From Mycocentrospora acerina (lineage: Eukaryota > Ascomycota > Dothideomycetes > Pleosporales), in NCBI GenBank assembly GCA_022701365.1, contig JAKUHH010000210.1, positions 1 through 39,064 of the forward strand: a DNA stretch of 39,064 nucleotides. The letters run 5' to 3'. The first letter of the stretch is position 1. Each line of letters starts with the position of its first letter. Shown one piece after another: positions 30,386 through 39,064 of this stretch. The notes under the pieces are model-generated. The model was not told the origin of the DNA and made no database searches. It worked only from the letters and a program-made list of their open reading frames with translations. Position numbers and translations under genes: made by a program.

Positions 30386-31957
30386 TTTAAATATCGTAAT
30401 ATTCTTCCTGGAAAATTTAACGAGATATCTATCATAGAAGCATTCATGGACAGGCATGGGCAGGAAAGGGCAATCGCGCATAGATCTTATCCAAAGATAT
30501 CACAGGAGTCTGATAACGAAAGAGCAACTGTCTCAAAAATCAGGCCCTTTGCCTTCACTAAAGACAGTCATAGCGAGTGCGAGACTATCTGCTCTCCAAT
30601 TCAGTTTATGCATGAATCGGTCTGAGAGTTCTTCCTCGGGCGCCAGGGATTCTCGCTTCTCAATGATGAAGTTCGACCCAATTCCCTCGCTACGCAAGAG
30701 GGCGAACTCGCTGAGATTTGTGTGGCCTGTATCTACCAATATGGTCCCTTATCTGTCAACAGAGGCTTCCGTGAGGTGTCTCTGAAATCCTTTTCCTTCC
30801 TCCAGTATGCAACATAGCCTTTTTTCTACCATATGAAGGAGGGCGAGCGAGGCGGTATAGTTTCTGCGCACGTGATTGGTGGACTTGTGGCCAGTGGCCA
30901 GAAGCTGTGGAAACAGTGGCTAGCACTAACCTGTTGTGGCATTAGCAAGGAAGCTTTACCAAGTCTCTTGCTCATCCATTATGTATGCAGCGAAAGGATT
31001 TTCTTATCAGCCTCCGTGATGATGATACGAGGAGCCTCTGGCAATCTGCAGGATCAATTTGGACGGTCATCACTGTACTACGCCGTGGCGGACATGGCCA
31101 TCGACACAATACACTTCCTGATCAAAAACAATGCTAGCTTACACATGAAGGATAATAAGGGCGCAACACCCCTACACCATGCAGTCCAGCTACTCCATGT
31201 TTCCGGTTCCACCATACGAGATCTGATCGGTATCTTTCTGCAAGAAAGATCCTGCCTTGGAGATACAGACCTACAGGGGCGTTTGCCTCTTCATACTGCT
31301 GCCATGTGCGGTGATCAGTTGGCTATCGAGATTCTTGAATCCACCGCGGCACTATCGGATGCCCTTACAATAGACGGAAAAGTAGCGCTTCATTTTGCGG
31401 TGTATGGTGGTCACTACGAGACTTTATCCTCGTTAATTGTTCTCGGGGCTGATCTAAATGTAGCCGACAACCACAAAGTCACTTCAATCCATATTGCAGC
31501 CACACAAGCGGATGCATCTATAATGCAGTGCCTCATCCGCCATGGAGCTGATATCAACGCTATAGACGACGAAGGATCAACCCCTCTTCATATCTGTATC
31601 AGCGCTAATCTGGGTATCCGGCTTCTCGTAATGCCAGGTGCCAATTTTAACGTCCACAGTAACATCGGCACAACTCCACTACTCGCTGTAGCCATGAGTC
31701 GCGACGGTTCCTTGGAAAGTTTGGAAATGCTCCTCAATGCTGGCTCCGACCAGAACGCACAAGATAGCCTTAGAAGATCAACAATACAATATACCGCCAG
31801 GCAATCACACATAAAACTAGTTGAGCGATTAAGTCAAGCAAGTTCTATAAAGATGATTTTTTCGGAAGCAGACAATGTACGAAGGAGCTCGTTTTTTTTG
31901 TGTTGTAGGCCCGTGCAGCACCCACCAAAATGGCTGCGCAGACCCTCTCCTTCCTGA

Positions 31958-32873
31958 AATTACTTTGTTATTAAGGTAAATAATTACACAACTTATTTTT
32001 ATTTTTATCTTAAATTAATATAGGATTTTTAATTACAAATAGGTAATAAAATTTCTTAGTTTTCTAGTCTTACTATTACTTATAGAAACAGTTTTTCTTA
32101 CTTAAATATTAGAATTATTGCACTACCTTAGGGACTAAATTAACTTAATAATTAAAAGTCTTAATAAGTAGCCTATTTTAGTCCTTTACTTATGGCAGGT
32201 TTTACTACTTCAATTTTTTTAATATAGTAAATTGCTTTGTTATATACATATAGATAAAGGTCTAAGTATGCTTAGAAGTATTTATATCTAGCAAATACCC
32301 TAGCTACATAGGCTGCTTAATGAATTAAACAGTAGAGTAATTATAAGCTGTCTATAATTTATAAGTTAATGAATTTTTTATAAGAAGAAAACATTTTAAA
32401 GTAAATTAGTCTAGTAATTATGTTTCTAGTACAATATATTTATTGTAAGTTTATAATTATAATAGCAATCTAAGCTTCATTATAATTATATCTTAAAATA
32501 ATAGTTATGCTTTATAAATCTACTTAGTTTTTAAGTACTATAGTAGAGTTAAATATTACTCTAATTTAAGATTATAAAGGCTGCATAGGCAGAAAGCTAA
32601 AATTAATATTACTTTACTTTAAAGCTACAGCGCTTCCTACATTCTCTTTTAAAGACATATAATAAAAGATATTTTAAGAACTTTTCTTATTATAATAAAA
32701 AGCTAAAGAGAATTAGAGTGCTTAGCTTTGTTATAATTAATCTTTTTAGATATTCTTATTTATAATCTTTTCCTTTCTACACTACGCCTAAGTTATACTA
32801 TGCTGCTAACTAACTAAAGTAAAAGTATTATTAGTTAATATACTAGATGAGTAATTAAAGCTTACGTTATTAT
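31958..32873. other. RIP-mutated AT-rich stretch between NLR 2 and the Gypsy LTR
   Basis: No open frame. Base composition switches abruptly just after 31957 from normal to TA-rich. A GC-normal phrase at 31905-31950 forms the last residues of the NLR frame and may already belong to the neighbouring repeat. No element could be named. Confidence 0.6.
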
Positions 32874-33159
32874 TGTAACAACGCAAGTTATAAGAGAGTA
32901 ATCTAAATAGGCTCTAAAGTGTCTACTATAAGGCATATAGGAGTGCTAGGACTAAAGGGTATACTAAAGATAATATTCTCTAGACCTTTAGGTCTTCTAT
33001 TAAAGGATACAGAAAAACTACTCTTTAAAACTACATAGGCTGCAACCTTATATACCCCTTCCTAGGATTGCTATCTTAGGCGAGTATAAAACAGGTAGCT
33101 ATTAGATAGGTATTGTTAACATGGGGGTAATAATAGGATGTAACGTTGTAAACATTACA
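32874..33159 (+). repeat. 5' LTR of the Gypsy element
   Basis: A 286-bp segment opens TGTAACAACG and closes CATTACA. It aligns throughout with the better-preserved solo LTR at 15838-16127, with differences mostly TGG to TAG, TGA to TAA and CCA to CTA. It is followed directly by the internal region. A matching 3' LTR is not in the window. Confidence 0.88.
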
Positions 33160-36100
33160 ATGTAAAGGGTCGGCTACACACACACAACAACTGTAAGAAG
33201 GTAAGCGAACACGTAACACACAAACATAGAAACATTAGAGCAATTAGTATAGACATTCCTTAAGATACTTAATACTACTATTAACACTTTCTATATCCTA
33301 CTGTAAAAAGGCTAGTCTATAATATTTAAGTATCTTTTCTAGCTAAATTAGCTCTTATAAGTAAAAGGGATAGAGCCTAATTACTAGAATAACCTGCCTA
33401 GTAAGGATATAACTCTATAAATAATCTTTAACTAATTACTCTTCTTACAAGAACTCTAAGAACAAGATTAGGCTTTACTTTGCCTCCTTTGCATGTAGAA
33501 TAAGGAACTACATAATCTAATCTCCTTTAGAACTATCTTTAAACTACCCTAAAACCTACCTAATATAACTGCTAAATAAGCTTATCTAAAAACCTCTATA
33601 ATGCTAATTATATAACAACTAACTTACTAATAAAAACTCTTCTTAATAGAGGAACCCTTTAATAAAAATAAGGCAAATTTTTAAGCCTAGAAAGTTATAA
33701 TTTAACATAAACTTAATATAGATACTAAGTTTATTAGAATAAAAAGAGACATATTTATATATATATAGGTAAACCTAGGCTTAATAGTCTAATGTAAAGT
33801 AGTACTATACTATAAGGTAGGAGGTATAGACAACACATAGGACCCTAAAAACTTCTTAATCTACTTAGAATTTTGCTTTAATAACAACTATAGCAAGGAA
33901 CACTCCTAAGCAAAACTTAAAATACTCTAATAAGATAAGATAAAACATTTCTCTAACTTCTTTATTAAATTTAAATATCTCTTCTTTATAAGCAGCAGGT
34001 CTCTTTAGGATAATAAACTTAAACTATATAAACTTAGACACTGCCTTAACTAGAACTTAAGGATAATTACTTTATACTAAGGCGTAACCTATATAAACTA
34101 TAATAAGGCAGTTAACACTTACAAGACAATTACAGTAGACATTAAGATAATAAGCATAAAAGATAAATTCTGCCCTTTTGCCTAATTATTAATACTCTTA
34201 AGCTAAGACTAAGATAGAGATACTTATATAATAATAGTAGGCATAATATCTTCTTAATAAAACTTATAGAAAAAACTATACTGCTAAACTTTTGCAAAAA
34301 ACCCTTTAAAATAAATAAATTAGATCTTTAATAATATTTTCTAATAATAATAAAATAATAACTTATATACACATTACAGGAACTCTAGACACTTTTTAAG
34401 AGGCTGCTTAAATGCTGTTGTTATCTAAAATATTACAATACAGACACAGAACAGAAGGGATTTAGAGATAGAAAATAAAAAACTAAGAAACTAATACCCT
34501 CTAATTAAAGGCTTAATTAGAGGAAAAACTAGAATAACTTAGTAAAAGAGAAACTTAGGTAAAAACTTATAGAAAAAGAAGTGTCTTTTATCTATTAATA
34601 GATAGATAGAAAACCTTTCTTAATCTTAGTATTTATTAATAGAACTATATATCTTAAAGCTCTAGTTAACTTAGAGTGTAAGTGTTTTAGCGCAATAAGC
34701 AAAGAAGCAGTAAGAAAGATATAGTATTAAACTATTAATATACCTTTTTATACACTATTTTAAGCAGTAAGCTAACTAAAATTAACACTAATTACACAGT
34801 TAGCTATGCTAGAATATAATATAGATAGCTAGCAATCCTAAGCTGTTGCCTATATTATCTTAAGACTAGGCTATAATATAATCTTAGAAAGACTCTAGCT
34901 ATAATAAAAAAAGGTGCTTTTTAATATTACTAACAGTTGTCTAATAATTAAACAGGCTAATAACTTAATAGTAAAAGAGTGCAGATCTAGACTAAAAAAC
35001 CTAATAGTAAGCTTTATTACAGGCTTAACATTTATAAGACTACTCTGTTGCTAAAGAAGAAATCCTTAATTAGACCTTTTCTTACTTTTTATAAGTATCT
35101 ACTAAACAATAACAGCCCTCTAATAGGACTCTCTCTTAGAGATAATAACACCTCCTCTAAGAATAATACTCTTTAATAAACTCTACTAATTCTAAGATCT
35201 ATTTAACAGCAAAAAGGCTACTACTCTTCCCCCTTACTAGGGCTAAATAGACTACTATATTAAACTAAATTTAAACTCTAATAGAAGCTGCCTAGAACCC
35301 CCTTAGAGACCCTTATACAGTATGCTAAAAGACTAACTACTAGAATTATATTAATAAGTTACAGAACTAATAGATAAAGGATAGATCTGCACAAGTTCTT
35401 CTCTAGCTAGCGCTCTTATACTTCTTATTAAAAAAGGCTTAGGCAGATAGTACCTTTGCATAGACTACTAGGCACTTAACAAGATTACTAAGACAGACTA
35501 TTACTTCTTCTTACTAATTAAGGAAACTCTACACATACTTAGAGAGGTAAAATAGTTTATAAAAGTAGATATCTGCTTAGTATTCTACTTACTCTATATA
35601 GCTTAAGGCAATAAAGCACTTACTATATTTTAGACCTAGTTTAGCCTCTTTAAATAGCTTATTTACCCCTTTAGCCTCTCTAAGGCCCCTGCCTCCTTTT
35701 AATATTATATTAATAAAGCCCTAAAGGAAACCTTAAGAGACTATGCTATAGTATACTTTTATAATATCCTAATTTATAGTAATAGCCTATAAGCAGACTA
35801 CTAGAAGAAAGTCTAATATATACTCTCCCTCTTTAGGGACGCAGGCCTATACTTAGACCTTAAAAAGAGTATCTTTATAATAAAAGAGGTTAAATACCTA
35901 GGCTATATTATTTAGGCAGAATAATTAATATACTTAGACTTAGAAAAGATTTGTGCTATCTAAGAATAGGAACCTCCTAGATCTCTATAAGGAGTCTGCA
36001 GTTTCTTAAGATTTGCTAATTTCTACTAAGACTTTTTACTTAACTTCTTATAAATAACAGCACTACTCTAACACTTTATAAAAAAAGATATGTAATTCTC

Positions 36101-36362
36101 TTAAAGACAAAAATAGGAAGAAGCATTCTAGTTACTAAAATAGTTATTTATAGCTAGCCTAATCCTAGTATAATAAGACCTAATATAAGACATAGTCTTA
36201 GAGGCTAACTGCTTAGGCAACGCCTTTAAGGGCTGCCTCTCTTAGAGGATTTATAGTATACTTTACTTAGTTGCCTACTACTTAGTAGTTCTAATACTAG
36301 CATAAATAAACTATACTATCTATAATAAAGAGCTTATAGTAGTAGTTTAATATTTAAAAGCC

Positions 36363-36823
36363 TAGTTAGTAAAGCTAAAGAGTGTCTAATACTTTTTTAC
36401 TATTCTAACTAACTATAAAAACCTAGAATACTTTATAATAGCTTAAGACCTTAGTAAAAGATAATACTAATAGTTAAAACTCTTCTTTTAATACTGCTTC
36501 TACTTAAAATTCTGCCTAAGATGCCTTTTAACCTAACTTAATGCCTTAAGCTACTGTAAACAGGACTACTATGCTTAAAAATATCTAAAGGCNTAGTTAG
36601 TAAAGCTAAAGAGTGTCTAATACTTTTTTACTATTCTAACTAACTATAAAAACCTAGAATACTTTATAATAGCTTAAGACCTTAGTAAAAGATAATACTA
36701 ATAGTTAAAACTCTTCTTTTAATACTGCTTCTACTTAAAATTCTGCCTAAGATGCCTTTTAACCTAACTTAATGCCTTAAGCTACTGTAAACAGGACTAC
36801 TATGCTTAAAAATATCTAAAGGC
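36363..36823 (+). repeat. Exact 230-bp tandem duplication joined by one N
   Basis: 36363-36592 and 36594-36823 appear identical and are separated by a single undetermined base at 36593. Both lie in the RNase H part of the Gypsy pol region, which should occur once. This is what two overlapping contig ends joined without merging would look like. Confidence 0.93.
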
Positions 36824-38809
36824 ACAAGTTATGTAACTAATTAGTATAGCAGTAGGACATAGCTCTAAATACTTAATAGAGAATAATAAGTCTAATATGC
36901 CTTTATTTATAGATAAATACATGCAAAAACTATAGGAAAAAGTAATCTAACATAATATGTTATACATAATCTGCTAAATAGCAGTAGTATAAGGAGAACA
37001 AAAATTCTTACTAGACACTAAGACACTCTAGCAGATTAGCAATTGCAGCATTAGTGCACATAAGATGCTACTTTAGAGGGGGGTTACATAAGTCCTATTC
37101 TAAGAACTATTAATAATAATAATTATCTAATAAGCTTATAAGTTAAATATTGCTAGCTACTTAGAGAAAAACACTATATTTTATATTATCTAACAAGACT
37201 ACTACTAGGACAGCATAGCAAAAGACATAGCCTAATACATAAGGAACTGCTACTGTTACAAGGTATATATCTCTTAAAAGAAATAATAAGGACTTCTTTA
37301 ACTCTTCTTAATTATAGACAGATACTAGTTATAAATCTTAATAGACTTTATAGTTAACTTACTTTAAGAAACTAATACTTTACTTTAGTATTTTCTTATT
37401 ATTACAGACTGTCTGTCTAAATATATCTAGCTAAAGGTAATAATAAGCATAACCTTAGAACATTGCGCCTAGGTCTTTTAAGATAACTAGTAGAGATTCT
37501 AAGGTTTCCCCTTATTTATTATTATAAATAGAGGTTTAGACTAGTTAAAAAATTTTTAGACAACACTATATTTACTTATAAGAATTAATTAGCTACTCTT
37601 AATAGCTTATTACTCCTAAACAGATAAGGGTATAAAGAAAATAAACTAAGAGGTCTAAGCTATTCTATATATAGTTATTAACTTTAAATAGACTAACTAG
37701 CTAGAATCCTTACTAGCCTACTAACTTGCATTAAATAACTAAGACTCTAGTATTACTAGTGTTAGCTTAAACTTACTTCTAAGTAGCTACACTATAGACA
37801 CCTTTTAACAGACTGTAATCTTAATAGACTTAAATACATCCCTAAAGAGAAGAGCTGTCTTATTCTTAAGTTATCTAAAAAATAGTGTAGAACTAATATA
37901 GGCAGCTATTGTATTTTCTTAATAATAATCCTAAGAATCTACTAACTTATTATACTAACCTGCAGAATAATTCTAAGTTAGAAACTAAGTCTAGTTTGCC
38001 CTATGTAATATAAAGACAAACTAGCTAAGCTAGAAACTAGACTAGCTTTAACACTAATTTATAGTTACTGCTGTACCTACACTACTTATAGTAATACTAG
38101 ACCTCCCTAGAAATCTATACAAGACAGTATATATAGATCTAATAGAACACGCAGTATTAGACCCTTTACTAAGCTAACAAAATGTTAACTCTAGACTAGG
38201 ACTAATAATTATACTAGAAGAAACTAATCTAAATCTCTATAAGTAAGCAGTAGAGGATATTCTTTAAGTAAAAAATATAAGAGGACAGAATAAGAAATAA
38301 GCGCTAGTAAAATAGCAAGGTTAGCTAACTTTAACCTAGCACCCCTTTAAAGATGTCTAAGATATAGAGGCACTAGATAAGTTTAAAAATAGGCATAGGA
38401 TAAAGCTTTAAAAGGAACTTATACTTAAAATAATAAGATTATAGGCAAGTTCTTATTTAACTTTTAGGCAACTAGCTATAGAGACAGACTTACACCCTAC
38501 TGTTGCTAAACTAACTTAACTTAAAACCTAACTAGGCTAAAAGCTATATTATAGTAACAGAGTTACTAGCTTAAAATACTACACTTATAAGACCTACTTA
38601 AATACTAAATATACCTATACTACCTCTAACTTAATATAGAGTTATATTACTATCTCTAGTACTTCTACTATAACTATAAGAAGAAGAGTAACATCCTTAA
38701 CTACTATAATAATAATAAGGTAGTAGAGTTACATTAGATAATAATAATAGACTTAGAGACCTACTAAGACTAGACTAGCCTAACTAATAATAAGAAGGCA
38801 AATTACTGT

Positions 38810-38905
38810 AATACTAACAATAAGGCAGAGTCTTATTGCAGTAATAACAGCAAGGAGGAGTCTTGTCACAGCAATAGCAAGGAGGAGTCTTGTCGCAGCG
38901 ACAAC
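38810..38905 (+). repeat. 27-30 bp tandem repeat in the tail of the Gypsy element
   Basis: Three consecutive units of the type AACAGCAAGGAGGAGTCTTG plus CACAGCAAT encode a repeated NSKEESC/NSKEESCHS motif on the plus strand. The first unit is mutated (AATAAGGCAGAGTCTTATTG), while the other two keep GGAG and TTGTC contexts. They lie after the chromodomain, before the end of the element. Confidence 0.75.
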
Positions 38906-39030
38906 AGCGTTAGGAACAATTACAATGATGCCTATTGTTGTTACAAGTCTAATACTTAATCTAACAGGGTTGCTTATAAGAAATAAGACTAGCAACACTA
39001 CCTTACATAAGTTAGCTAAGCAACACACAC

Positions 39031-39061
<31 letters not shown>

Positions 39062-39064
39062 GGG
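39031..39064 (+). other. A28G6 tract at the window end, candidate polypurine tract
   Basis: Twenty-eight A followed by six G end the sequence. An A-run followed by a G-run just before the 3' LTR is the classic form of a retrotransposon polypurine tract (plus-strand primer). Here it sits where that tract should be, at the end of the Gypsy internal region. The length of the A-run may be inflated by sequencing, and an artefactual homopolymer end cannot be excluded. Confidence 0.55.

Larger units (their letters stand above)
26470..31957 (+). pseudogene. NLR-type gene 2: two tandem hydrolase-like domains, NACHT, ankyrin repeats
   Basis: Exon 1 from ATG 26470 joins across a 52-bp intron (26625-26676) to ADIVAIPDLNGHAYNSW. 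Hydrolase-like domain A (26677-27430) has LILIGHDFGGLIAA and FFALPTRG. Domain B (27640-28330) has DIVLIPGLSGDP, ARILVWGYA, FIAQSSGD and LGTPHRGD. NACHT spans about 28480-29640: WVRGNPGSGKSTLMK at 28586-28636, AMLFIDALDE at 28922-28951, VCLSSRHYPH, then FIFRWILLAKRPIEVD. An intron (29638-29751, branch site TACTAAC) leads to a low-complexity stretch. QFMHESV and FFLGRQGFSLL near 30600-30660 and about eight ankyrin repeats (30990-31870) follow. Lesions: stops at 27062, 27697, 27706, 27733, 28553, 28967, 29435, 30623 and 30815; frameshifts near 27955, 29280 and 29355; a 125-bp insert at 27444. Family role: cytoplasmic receptor whose NACHT oligomerises on ligand binding by the repeats. The end at 31957 borders RIP-mutated DNA, so the C terminus may be lost. 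Confidence 0.92.
33160..39064 (+). mobile_element. Ty3/Gypsy chromodomain retrotransposon, RIP-mutated internal region
   Basis: With many stops, the plus strand reads gag (about 33400-34450, poorly resolved) and then pol. Reverse transcriptase lies at about 35410-35930: CIDY*ALNKITKTDYY, PFSLSKAPASF, and the catalytic box decayed to YFYNILIYS at 35754-35780 where Y-x-D-D is expected, then LKKSIFIIKEVKYLGYII. RNase H-like sequence follows to about 36560. Integrase lies at about 37190-37760 (IIDRY, IDFIVNL, INRGLD*LKNF, LLIAYYS*TDKGIKKIN). A chromodomain remnant (LVKWQG*LTLTWHPFKDV) is at about 38305-38390. This order (RT-RH-IN-chromodomain) defines chromoviral Gypsy elements, whose chromodomain steers integration to marked chromatin. 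A low-complexity tail and the tract A28G6 at the very end follow. Catalytic residues are lost, so the copy is inactive. A 230-bp duplication at 36363-36823 is probably an assembly fault. Confidence 0.94.

Noticed and set aside
38780..39028. Hydrophobic minus-strand open frame
   Set aside because: It is antisense to the repeat-rich tail of the Gypsy element. The hydrophobic pattern comes from complementing AGC/AAC-rich codons.
1..39064. CRISPR arrays, bacterial operons, tRNA or rRNA genes
   Set aside because: The tandem repeats have no spacer structure, and the telomere, introns and gene families are fungal. No cloverleaf or rRNA core sequence was recognised by eye.

Overview
This looks like one chromosome end of a filamentous ascomycete (Pezizomycotina). 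It begins with (CCCTAA)n telomere repeats. It carries a degenerate telomere-linked RecQ helicase, short-intron genes with fungal splice sites, fungal-type NLR genes (hydrolase-like / NACHT / ankyrin), DUF6601 and DUF3237 genes, pogo/Fot1 transposons and a chromodomain Ty3/Gypsy element. Both flanks are AT-rich and full of TAA/TAG in all frames, as expected after repeat-induced point mutation (RIP). No species can be named from the sequence.

Layout. 1-53 telomere; 54-7135 two tandem RIP-mutated telomere-linked helicase copies on the minus strand, with a 37-bp minisatellite and degenerate telomere-like motifs between them; 7136-12600 RIP-mutated repeat graveyard with two GC-richer islands; 12602-14455 a complete RIP-mutated pogo/Fot1 element with 68-bp inverted repeats and TA target duplication; 15240-16363 short dispersed repeats and a 290-bp solo LTR with a GGCTA target duplication; 16753-17345 a small secreted DUF3237-type gene; 18005-18790 a second, internally damaged pogo relic; 19815-21612 an apparently intact six-exon MFS transporter gene (minus), the best-preserved gene here; 22329-23145 a third pogo relic; 23353-24254 a DUF6601 gene (minus) with a C-terminal frameshift; 24502-31957 two adjacent NLR pseudogenes; 31958-39064 a RIP-mutated region holding a chromodomain Gypsy element whose 5' LTR, gag-pol region and apparent polypurine tract are present. 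The sequence stops where the 3' LTR should begin.

How it fits together. This is a gene-poor subtelomere. A nitrogen-type permease and a few accessory genes (NLR immune-type receptors, a membrane DUF6601 protein, a secreted DUF3237 protein) sit in a 16-kb window of more normal composition between two RIP-mutated repeat blocks. Mutations in the repeats follow a narrow context: C is lost where a pyrimidine precedes and a purine follows (YCR to YTR, and the complement YGR to YAR), while ACA, GCA, ACG and GCG persist. Most in-frame stops in the second NLR fit the same context, so that gene was probably lightly hit too. It also carries a 125-bp mobile insert flanked by a 9-bp direct repeat.
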